The translations under genes were made by a program, and so were the position numbers. The notes beneath the pieces are model-generated. The model searched no databases and was not told the DNA's origin. It saw nothing but the letters and a program-made list of their open reading frames with translations. A stretch of 64,000 bases of DNA from Micromonospora wenchangensis (GTDB lineage Bacteria; Actinomycetota; Actinomycetes; Mycobacteriales; Micromonosporaceae). The DNA is taken from positions 21,472-85,471 of the forward strand of contig NZ_MZMV01000030.1 of the NCBI RefSeq assembly GCF_002210435.1, written 5' to 3'. Below are positions 44,905 to 52,939 of the stretch, piece after piece. The stretch's first letter is position 1. The number at the start of each line of letters is the position of its first letter.

Positions 44905-46119
44905 ATGACGGGCGGCGAGGGGGCCGCCCCGCTGCGGCGTACCGGCCCGGCCCAGCGGGCCACGTTCCTGGAACTCTTCTTCGACCTGGTGTACGTCTTC
45001 GCGCTCACCCGGATCTCGTTCCGCGCCTTCGAGGACCTGGCCCTGGAGCCCGGCGGCACCACCGGCTGGTCCCCGGTCACCGGGGGCGTCAAGACGCTGC
45101 TGCTACTGCTCGCGCTCTGGGCGGTCTGGCAGGGCACCGCGTGGACGACCAGCCGGTACGACCCGCACCACGGCTGGCTCCAGTTCGTGGTGATCACCGC
45201 CCTGGTCGGCAGCATGGTGATGGGGGTGGCGATCCCCCGCGCGTTCACCTCCACCGGCCTGGCGTTCGCGGTGGCGTACGTGGTGACGCAGGTGTCCCGC
45301 CCGGGTCTGCTGCTGCTGGCCCTCGGCAGCCACGAGTACCGGCGGCTCAAGCTGCGCATGCTGATCACCTTCGGTGCGACCGGGGTGCTCTGGCTGACCG
45401 GCGCGTTCCTGTCGCCCACCCCGCGGGGACTGCTCTGGGCGCTGGCGCTGGTCGTGGAGTACCTGGCCGCCCGGTTCGGCTGGCCGGTGCCGGGGCTGGG
45501 CCGGTCGAGGGCGAGCCGCTGGGACGTCGCCGGGGAGCACCTGGCCGAGCGGTACCAGCAGTTCTTCCTGGTCGCGTTGGGCGAGACGATCCTGGTGGGC
45601 GGGCTGGCGTACAGCACGGGACCGTTCGATCCGGCCCGGACCGGCGCGTTCGCGGTCGCGCTGGTGACCTCGGTGCTGCTGTGGCGGATCTACGTGCAGC
45701 GGGCCGGGCAGGTGCTCGCCGAGGCGGTGGTGCGGTCCCGGCACCCGTCGGACACCGGCCGCTCGGCGGCGGACACCCACCTGGCGATGGTGGTGGGGCT
45801 GGTCGGTACGGCGATCGGGTACGAGCTGACCATCGAGCACCCGCTCACCTCCCCCGAGGCGGCGTGGGTGGTGCTGGTGGTGGGCGGCCCGGTGCTGTTC
45901 CTGCTCGCCCGCGCCCGCTTCGAGTACGAGGTCTTCGGCCGGGTGTCGCCGTCGCGGTGGCTCGCGGCGGTGCTGCTGGTCGTGCTCTTCCCGCTGCTGC
46001 TGCACGTGGTGCCGCTGCTCTCCGCCACGGTGGCCGCGCTGGTGCTCGGCGGGGTCGCGGCGGCCGACGCCCGCCGGGCCCGGGGCCACCCCCCGGAACC
46101 CCCCGCCCCACCCCTGTAA
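44905..46119 (+). CDS. LtrA-family (low temperature requirement) membrane protein
   Basis: The protein has 404 residues. TFLELFFDLVYVFALTRIS is the LtrA signature; about ten membrane helices follow, and ERYQQFFLVALGETILVGG is the second conserved block. The biochemical role is not established. ATG 44905 is used; it is divergent from the LLM gene (134 nt). The transcript runs into the long palindrome at 46164. Confidence 0.92.
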   Translation: MTGGEGAAPLRRTGPAQRATFLELFFDLVYVFALTRISFRAFEDLALEPGGTTGWSPVTGGVKTLLLLLALWAVWQGTAWTTSRYDPHHGWLQFVVITALVGSMVMGVAIPRAFTSTGLAFAVAYVVTQVSRPGLLLLALGSHEYRRLKLRMLITFGATGVLWLTGAFLSPTPRGLLWALALVVEYLAARFGWPVPGLGRSRASRWDVAGEHLAERYQQFFLVALGETILVGGLAYSTGPFDPARTGAFAVALVTSVLLWRIYVQRAGQVLAEAVVRSRHPSDTGRSAADTHLAMVVGLVGTAIGYELTIEHPLTSPEAAWVVLVVGGPVLFLLARARFEYEVFGRVSPSRWLAAVLLVVLFPLLLHVVPLLSATVAALVLGGVAAADARRARGHPPEPPAPPL

Positions 46120-46163
46120 CCCCCACCCACCCCACCCCTCGCCCACCCGCCCCACCGGTCTGG

Positions 46164-46231
46164 CCCCGGTGATCAAGAGGTTTGCGTCACGTTGATGATC
46201 AGAATTGACGCGAACCTCTTGATCACCGGGG
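46164..46231. repeat. Long palindrome, 26-bp arms
   Basis: Arms 46164-46189 and 46206-46231 are inverse complements at 25 of 26 positions (the odd one is a G-U pair), with a 16-nt loop. The arm includes GGTGATCAAGAGGTT. It lies between the convergent ltrA and isomerase genes and can form a strong bidirectional terminator. The near-perfect length is beyond what a terminator needs; it may be a member of a palindromic repeat family. Confidence 0.85.
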
Positions 46232-46266
46232 CACGGCAACGCGGAGGCGCAGCAACGCGGGGTGGG

Positions 46267-46956
46267 TCAGGTGGGGGCGGTGAGGGACAGGTGGGGCCAG
46301 GGGTGCGCCGCGGTGATCCGCCGCTCGGCGGCGGTGAGCGGGGCCCGGCCGGTGGTCTTGCGGACCAGGGTGAGGAGGTCCCAGCCGAGCCCGTCCGGGA
46401 CCGGTCGTCCCCCGGTGACCAGGTCGGCGATCACCCGCGCGGCGGCGGGGGTGAGCCACGGCTCGCGGTGCAGCGCCACCGCCAGGTCCAGCCCGTGCAC
46501 GCCGACCTCCACCACCCGGGTCACCAGGAACTCGTGCACCGTCATCGGGTCACCGTGGCGGGTGCGGACGACCCGGTCGGCGGACTGCGCCCGCACCGCC
46601 GCGTCGGTGGCCCGCCAGGCGGCGGTGAAGGCCGCCGCGGCAGCCACCGCTTCCGTGGACCCGGTCGGGGCGGCGGGACCGCGGGCCGCCCGCCGGGCGC
46701 TGGCGATCCGGTCGGCGTCGACCTGCGGGGTGAACTTCGCCGGGCCGAAGTAGCCGGCGGCGTCCACCTCGGCGCGCGGCGGCGCGGGCGCGGCGAGCAT
46801 GTCGACCAGGCGTCCGGCACCCGTGCGGACGTGGGCGACGAGATCCCGGACCGCCCAGGGCGGGCACGGGGTGGGCCGGTCCAGGTCCGCGTCGGTCAGC
46901 GTGGACAGGACCACCCCCAGCCGGGCGCACTCGGCCCGGAACGCCGTGGCGGCCAC
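46267..46956 (-). CDS. Maleylpyruvate isomerase-family mycothiol-dependent enzyme
   Basis: The protein has about 229 residues. The DinB-like N-terminal domain shows TPCPPWAVRDLVAHVRTGAG, the typical mycothiol-dependent block with the first metal His, and HEFLVTRVVEVGVHGLDLA, the second metal block. The actual thiol-transfer substrate is unknown. The start is taken as GTG 46956; GTG 46962 is an alternative. It begins about 30 nt after the PAP2 gene on the same strand, so co-transcription is likely. Confidence 0.85.
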   Translation of the reverse strand: MAATAFRAECARLGVVLSTLTDADLDRPTPCPPWAVRDLVAHVRTGAGRLVDMLAAPAPPRAEVDAAGYFGPAKFTPQVDADRIASARRAARGPAAPTGSTEAVAAAAAFTAAWRATDAAVRAQSADRVVRTRHGDPMTVHEFLVTRVVEVGVHGLDLAVALHREPWLTPAAARVIADLVTGGRPVPDGLGWDLLTLVRKTTGRAPLTAAERRITAAHPWPHLSLTAPT

Positions 46957-46985
46957 GGGCACCAGGTGCCGGCCCCGGCCTCCGG

Positions 46986-47873
46986 TCAGCCCTTCCAACG
47001 GGGCACCAGGCGGTGCACGGACAGCAGCACCAGCGCCGCCACCACGCCCATCGTGCCGGCGATCCCGGCGGCGCTGCCGGCGTACCCGATGAACAGGGTG
47101 CGGCGGGTCAGCTCGTCCACCGGCACCTGCTGCTGGTCGAGCAGGCCGGACAGGGCCAGTCCGCAGCCGAGGACGGCGAGCAGGCCACCGATGCCGAGCA
47201 CGCTGGCGGCCACCTTGTGCGCGTCGTCGGGGGCGACCTGCGCCTGCTCGTGCTGGAACACCAGCAGCAGCAGGCCGGCCAGCGCCGCCCAGACCCCGAC
47301 GACCAGGAAGGCGGCGACCGCGTCGCTGGGCCGGTGCCAGCCGGCGGAGAGGGTGGCCACCCCGGCGACGGCGGCGTACGCGGTGCCGAGGAACGCCCCG
47401 AGGACGCGCACCTTGGCCGGCAGCACCAGGATCAGCGCCAGCGCCACCGAGGCGGCGATGGTGGTGTGTCCACTGGGCAGGCTGTTGCCGACCGCGTCGC
47501 GTTGCGGGTCGATGCCGAGCGCGGGCCGGTCGATGACGTACTTGAGCACCTGGGTGGTGACGTTCGCCCCGGCGATCAGCAGGGTGGCCGAGATGGCGAG
47601 CGCCTTGCGGCCCCGGATCAGGGCGATGAAGAAGATCACCACCATGGCCGCCAGCAGGGACACCACCGACATGGCGTTGAGGATCCGGTTGACCAGACCG
47701 TCGATGCGGTCCTGGCCGATCCGGTTGCCGGTCAACGCGACGGTGTCGAGCCACTGCCCGGTCCCGGTGTGCACGGCGAACCGCCACACCAGCAGGAAGG
47801 CCGCCGTCTGGGCCAACGCCAGCACGACCAACCAGACCGCGGTCCAACCCCTTGCCGTCGCACGCACCCGCAC
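46986..47873 (-). CDS. PAP2-family membrane phosphatase
   Basis: The protein has 295 residues. About seven membrane helices are visible. The three acid-phosphatase motifs are KYVIDRPALG, PSGHTT and SAGWHRPSDA, all intact. It probably dephosphorylates an isoprenoid or lipid phosphate at the membrane. The GTG start at 47873 avoids an unlikely Arg/Pro-rich N-terminal extension. It is divergent from the DUF3159 gene (84 nt). Confidence 0.88.
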   Translation of the reverse strand: MRVRATARGWTAVWLVVLALAQTAAFLLVWRFAVHTGTGQWLDTVALTGNRIGQDRIDGLVNRILNAMSVVSLLAAMVVIFFIALIRGRKALAISATLLIAGANVTTQVLKYVIDRPALGIDPQRDAVGNSLPSGHTTIAASVALALILVLPAKVRVLGAFLGTAYAAVAGVATLSAGWHRPSDAVAAFLVVGVWAALAGLLLLVFQHEQAQVAPDDAHKVAASVLGIGGLLAVLGCGLALSGLLDQQQVPVDELTRRTLFIGYAGSAAGIAGTMGVVAALVLLSVHRLVPRWKG

Positions 47874-47956
47874 ACCGTAGCGGCACGCGCGGCACGTCGC
47901 GCGTGGGCCCACCGGGACGGTCCGGATACCTTGACACGGGACCACGGGAGGTGACG

Positions 47957-48805
47957 GTGACCGGCACACCAGGACACGGACGACCGCCGGCGGGGAACCC
48001 GCCGACGCCCCACGGGCCGGCCCCGCAGCCACCGGCCGACGCCCCGCCACCGGCCCCTGCCCTGCCGCCGGCAGACGCGCAGCCGGCCGACGCCGTGCCG
48101 CCGGCCGGGCAACCGGCCGACGCGCCGCCCGCGGGGCCGGGGCCGACGGCAGGGCAGGGGCCGGCGGGGACGCCGGAGCAGGTGGAGTCGTTGGCCGGTC
48201 TGCTCGGCGGGCGCGGTGGCGCGATCGACGCGACCCTGCCGCCGGTGGCGTTCACCGTCGGCTGGCTGGCGACCGGACGGTCGGTCGTCGGCGGGGTGGC
48301 GGTGGCGGTGCTGGCCGGCACGGCGGTGGCGCTGTGGCGGTGGCGGCGCGGGGACCGCCCCCGGGCGGTGCTGATCGGGCTGCTGGCCGTGTGCCTGGCC
48401 GCCGTGGTGGCGCTGCGGACCGGCCGGGCGGCCGACTTCTTCGCGGTGCAGGTCTTCTCGAACCTCGCCAGCGCGCTGGTCTGGGTGGTGAGCATCGTGG
48501 TCCGCCGGCCGCTGCTCGGTGTGGTCGTCGGGGCGGCACTGCGCCAGCGGGGGCGGTGGCGGCGCGACCCGGCGCTGCTGCGGGCGTACGGGCGGGGCAG
48601 TTGGGTGTGGGCGGCCACCTACGTGCTGCGGGTGGCGGTGTTCCTGCCGCTGTGGCTGGGCGGGCAGGTGCTCGCGTTGACCGTGGCCCGGGTGGCGTTG
48701 ACCTGGCCGCTGGTGGCGGCGGCGCTGACGGTGAGCTGGGTGGTGATCCGCCGGTCGCTGCCGGCCGGCCATCCGGGGTTGCGGCACCCGGTGGAACCCG
48801 GGTGA
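47957..48805 (+). CDS. DUF3159 membrane protein with Pro/Ala-rich N-terminus
   Basis: The protein has 282 residues. GTG 47957 follows GGGAGG by 5 nt. The first 75 residues are Pro/Ala-rich and disordered. From about residue 80 on, GGRGGAIDATLPPVAFTVGW and AADFFAVQVFSNLASALVW with four or more membrane helices mark DUF3159, a family of actinobacterial membrane proteins of unknown role. A strong terminator follows 58 nt after the stop. Confidence 0.88.
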   Translation: MTGTPGHGRPPAGNPPTPHGPAPQPPADAPPPAPALPPADAQPADAVPPAGQPADAPPAGPGPTAGQGPAGTPEQVESLAGLLGGRGGAIDATLPPVAFTVGWLATGRSVVGGVAVAVLAGTAVALWRWRRGDRPRAVLIGLLAVCLAAVVALRTGRAADFFAVQVFSNLASALVWVVSIVVRRPLLGVVVGAALRQRGRWRRDPALLRAYGRGSWVWAATYVLRVAVFLPLWLGGQVLALTVARVALTWPLVAAALTVSWVVIRRSLPAGHPGLRHPVEPG

Positions 48806-48862
48806 GCCGGGACCGCCCGCCGCCGACGTGGGGCGCGGGGTGCCGGGGGCACAGACGTTAAG

Positions 48863-48894
48863 GGAGAGGCCGCCACGGGGGGAGCGGCCTCTCC
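48863..48894. terminator. Hairpin terminator between DUF3159 and GH48 genes
   Basis: GGAGAGGCCGC and GCGGCCTCTCC are perfect 11-bp arms with a 10-nt loop, 58 nt after the DUF3159 stop. The convergent GH48 gene ends at 49144, so it may serve both. Confidence 0.8.
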
Positions 48895-49143
48895 GATCAA
48901 CACGGTACTCCGTCACAGGGCGTCGCGTTATCCCGCGCGCGCTCCTTTTTTCGCCGCTTCACCGCCGGGGCGGGAAAGCGGATGGTGGGGTGGGCCGGCC
49001 GCTCCGCTGCGTCGGCCGGACGGTCGACCCACCCCCGGCCTGACCGTGGGAATCAGGCCGCCCGCCGACCGGGCTGTCCGCTCCCCCGGGCCCGGTCGGC
49101 CTCCGGGTGGGTGGCGCCGCGCCACCCACCCGGTGGGGTCAAC

Positions 49144-52050
49144 TCACCCGTTCGGGAAGAGCATCCCGTAGTCCGCGTACGCCATGGCGATGTCGGACTG
49201 GGCCCAGAACCGGTGGTAGTTGAAGGTCGGCTCGGGGCCGCCCTTGAGGTACGCGTCGACCTTCGGCCAGTCCGGGTCGTTCTTGTAGAACGACCGGATG
49301 TCCAGGAAGCTCTTGCCGGCGGCGATGGTGTCACCGTTGGGCATCTTCCCGGTCCAGCCCGGCGGCACGTAGAGACCCTGGCCGTCGGCGGCGTTGTAGA
49401 CGTCGTCGAAGCGCTTGTAGTCGCCACGCGTCTCCGTCGTCGACACACCCTTGCTGTCGCTGGCCGCCGAGAGCGCGTCCAGCAGACCCTTGGCGGTGGT
49501 CTTCGCCTGCGTGTTGCCGGACTTGGCCGCGTAGGCGATCAGGGTCCGGGCGAGGGAGCCGGTGACACCGACGTCCTGGCCCGTGGAGCTGACCTCCACG
49601 TGCAGGCCGGTGTTGGACGCCGGGCTGCTCGGGTTCCAGTTGGCGGGCTGGCCCGTCCACTTCAGCTCGGACGGGACCGACCAGTTGGTGCCCAGCGTGG
49701 TGTTGGCGATCGCCCACGGCACCCACTTGTCGAGCAGCGCCTTGGCCTTGGTGTTGCCGGTCTCCAGGTACAGCTCGGCGATGCGCTGCATCGACCAGAC
49801 CTGCATGCCGAACCACTGGTTCGACGGCGGGTCGTTGTAGACCGGGTCGACGTCGTAGTACATGCCGTAGAAGGTGGCGGTGCCCGCCGGCGGCTGGGCG
49901 TAGCTACCGTCCCAGCTGTTGGTGGCGCCACCGGCGATGCCGCCCTCGGCCGACTGGAGCCAGGTGTAGAACTCCAGCTGCCGGTCGAGGCTCTTCTGCC
50001 AGTCGCCGACCGCGGTCGGGGACTTCGGCTTCAGCTCGTTGACGTTGGTCATCGCCCAGGCCGCGAACGGGTTCTGGTAGCCGAAGTGGCTGTGGCTGGA
50101 ACCGATCCGCCAGGACCAGCCCGCGCTGGCGTCGTACGCGCCACCCCAGGCGTAGTACCAGGACAGCAGGTAGTGCGCCGAGTCCTTGCCGGTGCCGGCG
50201 GGGCAGGTGCTGGCCCCGATGCAGTTGCCGATCTTCTTGAAGTACTTGTCGTACATCGCGTACCGCAGGTAGTCGCCCATCTTGGCGGCCTTGGCCACGG
50301 TGGCGGCGACGTCGGCCTGCTTGCCCTGCGCCTTGGCCCAGGTCAGCGCCCAGTACGCGGCCTGCACGGCGCGGGCGTCGGCGTCCGGGGCGTTGGTGTA
50401 CTTCCACTGCTTGGCCGGGGCGCCCGAGTCCTTGACGAACAGGTCGAGGTAGCCGTACTGGCCGCCGTGCTTGAAGGTGTCGCAGGACGGCTGCGGGATG
50501 GTCTCCCACACCGACTCCTGGGTGCCGCGCTGGAAGGTGTTGATGTACGCCGGCTTGGTGGTGCCGTCACCGCAGCGGCCGAAGCCGTAGGTGTTGTCGA
50601 CGTCCATCAGCCAGTGCATGCCGTAGATGTCGCCGGTGCCGTAGGTGGACTGCAGCTCCGAGCGCAGCGGGTCCTGGCCGACCGGGACGCTGGCGTTCAG
50701 CGCCGACGGGTACTGGCTGGGCAGGTTGTACTCGGCGGCGTACTGCGGGGTGCCGGCGACGCCCGCGGTGGGCTGGTCGGCGTGCGACGGGATGATGTAC
50801 TTCTCCATCACCGTCCAGGCGTTGTTGAACGGCGCCCAGTTCTGGGTCACCCGGCCGTAGTAGGCCTCCAGCCACAGCCAGTAGCTGAACGCCTCGGAGG
50901 TGGTCTCGTGGCCGTGGTCGGGGGCCTCGACGATCAGCGTCTCGATCGAGTGGTACGGCACGCCCTCGGGGCTGAAGTAGCCCGAGTTCTTGATCTTGCC
51001 GTACTGGTCGAGGAACTTCGCGACGTAGGCGTTGTCCCCACCGGGGGTGTCGTTGTCGATCTCGGTGGCGGTGACCACCACCGAGGAGACTCCGGTGCCG
51101 GCCGCGGTGATGGTGGCGGTGCCACCGGCGGTGTCGGTGTCCTCCGCCGCGGCGACCGTGACGGTGACCCCGGTGTTCCAGTTGCTCGGGGTCAGCGTGA
51201 CGGTGGACGGCGAGACCGTGATGTCGGTGTCACCGGTGCGGGTGAGGGTGACCGGCACGTTGCCCGAGGGCGCGGCGCTGAGCTTGAGGTTGAAGGTGGT
51301 GCTGCCACCCTCGTTGACGCTCACCGTGGACGGCGTGGCGACCAGCGCCGGGCCGGTGGCCGGGTTGACGGTGAACGACTTCTCCGCCACGCCGATGCCG
51401 TTGGCGTTGTCGTACGCCTTGGCCTGGACCGTGTAGCTGCCGGCCGGCAGCGAGGTCAGCGTGTACGCGTACGGCGCGGAGGTGTCGGTGTTGACCAGCA
51501 GGCCGTTGCGGTAGAACTCGACCTTGCTGATCGTCCCGTCCGGGTCGCTGGCGGTGGCGGTCAGCGGCACGTCGGCCGGGGCGGTGAACGGGCCGGTGGG
51601 CACGCCGAGGCTGACCGTCGGCGGCTGGTTGGCCGGGGTGCCGTTGCACGGGGTGCCGTTCAGCGTGAACGACGTCGGCTTCGGGTTGCTGCCCGAGTAG
51701 GAGCCGTTGAAGCCGATGGTGGTGGACGCCCCGGTGCCGAGGCTGCCGTTGTAGGACTCGTTGGTCGCGGTGACCTCGCTGCCGCTCTGGCTCCACTTCG
51801 CCGACCAGCCCTGGGTGACCCGCTGGCTGCTGTTCGGGAAGGTCCACTTGAGCGACCAGCTGCTGAGCGCGTCGCCCATGTTCTTGATGGTGACGTTCGC
51901 GGTGAAGCCGCTGCCCCAGTCGTTGGTGGCGTAGACCACGTCGCAGGCCGGCGCGGCCTGGGCCGCGCTGGCCGGCAGGCCCACCCCGCCGATGGCGAGT
52001 GCGGTGGCGGCGAGCATCGCCGTGCGGCGACGTCTTGCCATGAGTCTCAT
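49144..52050 (-). CDS. Secreted GH48 cellulase with CBM2, Ig-like and Calx-beta-like domains
   Basis: The protein has 968 residues. A Sec/Tat-type signal (MARRRRTAMLAATALAIGG ... AQA) is followed by a CBM2 cellulose-binding module (about 34-135; VVYATNDWGSGFTANVTI, WSAKWSQSGSEVTATN), a PKD/Big-type domain (about 145-233; ATASDPDGTISKVEFYRNG), a Calx-beta-like domain (about 240-335), and a GH48 catalytic domain (about 340-968). GHETTSEAFSYWLWLEAYYG carries the catalytic acid Glu. GH48 enzymes are processive reducing-end cellobiohydrolases. ATG 52050 follows GAGGAGA. Two CebR-like operators lie 259-382 nt upstream, so induction by cellobiose is expected. Confidence 0.95.
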   Translation of the reverse strand: MRLMARRRRTAMLAATALAIGGVGLPASAAQAAPACDVVYATNDWGSGFTANVTIKNMGDALSSWSLKWTFPNSSQRVTQGWSAKWSQSGSEVTATNESYNGSLGTGASTTIGFNGSYSGSNPKPTSFTLNGTPCNGTPANQPPTVSLGVPTGPFTAPADVPLTATASDPDGTISKVEFYRNGLLVNTDTSAPYAYTLTSLPAGSYTVQAKAYDNANGIGVAEKSFTVNPATGPALVATPSTVSVNEGGSTTFNLKLSAAPSGNVPVTLTRTGDTDITVSPSTVTLTPSNWNTGVTVTVAAAEDTDTAGGTATITAAGTGVSSVVVTATEIDNDTPGGDNAYVAKFLDQYGKIKNSGYFSPEGVPYHSIETLIVEAPDHGHETTSEAFSYWLWLEAYYGRVTQNWAPFNNAWTVMEKYIIPSHADQPTAGVAGTPQYAAEYNLPSQYPSALNASVPVGQDPLRSELQSTYGTGDIYGMHWLMDVDNTYGFGRCGDGTTKPAYINTFQRGTQESVWETIPQPSCDTFKHGGQYGYLDLFVKDSGAPAKQWKYTNAPDADARAVQAAYWALTWAKAQGKQADVAATVAKAAKMGDYLRYAMYDKYFKKIGNCIGASTCPAGTGKDSAHYLLSWYYAWGGAYDASAGWSWRIGSSHSHFGYQNPFAAWAMTNVNELKPKSPTAVGDWQKSLDRQLEFYTWLQSAEGGIAGGATNSWDGSYAQPPAGTATFYGMYYDVDPVYNDPPSNQWFGMQVWSMQRIAELYLETGNTKAKALLDKWVPWAIANTTLGTNWSVPSELKWTGQPANWNPSSPASNTGLHVEVSSTGQDVGVTGSLARTLIAYAAKSGNTQAKTTAKGLLDALSAASDSKGVSTTETRGDYKRFDDVYNAADGQGLYVPPGWTGKMPNGDTIAAGKSFLDIRSFYKNDPDWPKVDAYLKGGPEPTFNYHRFWAQSDIAMAYADYGMLFPNG

Positions 52051-52308
52051 GTGCGCGGTGTCTCCTCGGACCGGGCCGGGGCTGCGGGCCCCGGCGGAGG
52101 CACCTCCACGCGCTGCTACAGGGGTGCGCGGGGGGACGGAGGTGCCGGAATGGTGGTCGGTCCGGCCGGTGGGCCGGGGCAGGGACGGGATCCGGCCACT
52201 GAGGCCGACGTTCCGTTCCTTCGGGTGCCGTCCGGGAGACCCGGATGCCCTCGGCGACCCATCACTCGCGCGTGTCTGGCTCCGCTGCGTTGATTCGACA
52301 GTGTGCCA

Positions 52309-52322
52309 TGGAAGCGCTCCCA
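52309..52322. promoter_or_regulatory. CebR-like operator upstream of GH48
   Basis: TGGAAGCGCTCCCA matches 13 of 14 bases of the CebR site TGGGAGCGCTCCCA described for streptomycete cellulase genes. It lies 259 nt upstream of the GH48 start. Confidence 0.8.
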
Positions 52323-52418
52323 CAACAACTACCTCTGTCGAAACGCAGGTCGATGTTTCGATCTCGTTTAGGGGCTTTCACAAAGCCGTGACGGGCGTTA
52401 CAGTCGCAGCATCGCCGA

Positions 52419-52432
52419 TGGGAGCGCTTCCA
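52419..52432. promoter_or_regulatory. Second CebR-like operator in the GH48/GH1 intergenic region
   Basis: TGGGAGCGCTTCCA, 13 of 14 matches to the CebR site. It is 97 nt from the first site and 508 nt before the GH1 start, so it may serve GH48 or a cryptic rightward transcript ending at the hairpin 52644-52676. Confidence 0.75.
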
Positions 52433-52643
52433 TCGACGGAGATGCAACAAGTGAAGGTCACAACCGTGGTCGCCCGACCACGGGGTTCAGCCCGAACGGC
52501 TGACGACGGGCCAGCCCGGACACCGTCGCCAGCCACACCCCACCATCACGGAGGGAGGTGGAACCAGAGCCACTCGCGTGGCCCGGCTCCCGCGCGACAC
52601 GCACGGCCGGACGCCAATTCGAGCGTGCGTGTGTGCAACACAG

Positions 52644-52676
52644 GTGGGGACGGGGGTTGCCCTCCCCCGTCCCCAC
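52644..52676. terminator. Strong hairpin in the GH48/GH1 intergenic region
   Basis: GTGGGGACGGGGG and CCCCCGTCCCCAC are perfect 13-bp arms with a 7-nt loop. No supported gene lies directly before it on either strand. Between 52433 and 52643 I see only short frames of doubtful value, so it may end a small untranslated RNA or be left from a lost gene. The rest of the region 52051-52939 holds no supported gene. Confidence 0.7.
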
Positions 52677-52888
52677 ACTAAACCCCCGTACTCGACGGGA
52701 AAAGAGGCCGACGGGTCAGGCGTGCGCGCCGCCCGGCCGGCCTCGATCGCTATCTGCCCCTCGGCAGGTCGGCCGACCGTCCTCGACGGCGCCCGTCACA
52801 CTCGCCATTCCCCATCCCGGCCGCCCACGCGCGGCCCTCTAGGCTGGCGGTCCGCCCCCGAGGCGGCCGGGCCGTCGCACGCCCGCGC

Positions 52889-52902
52889 TGGGAGCGCTCC
52901 CG
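52889..52902. promoter_or_regulatory. CebR-like operator upstream of GH1
   Basis: TGGGAGCGCTCCCG, 13 of 14 matches to the CebR consensus, 38 nt before ATG 52940 of the beta-glucosidase. The position fits direct repression, and puts GH1 and GH48 in the same regulon. Confidence 0.8.
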
Positions 52903-52939
52903 GCCGTCGGGGTGGCCCGCACCCTGAGGAGAAACATCC

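Noticed and set aside
47874..48618. Fusion of PAP2 or isomerase genes with upstream sequence
   Set aside because: The frames remain open through antisense of the DUF3159 gene, but conserved domains and starts at 47873 and 46956 explain the genes.
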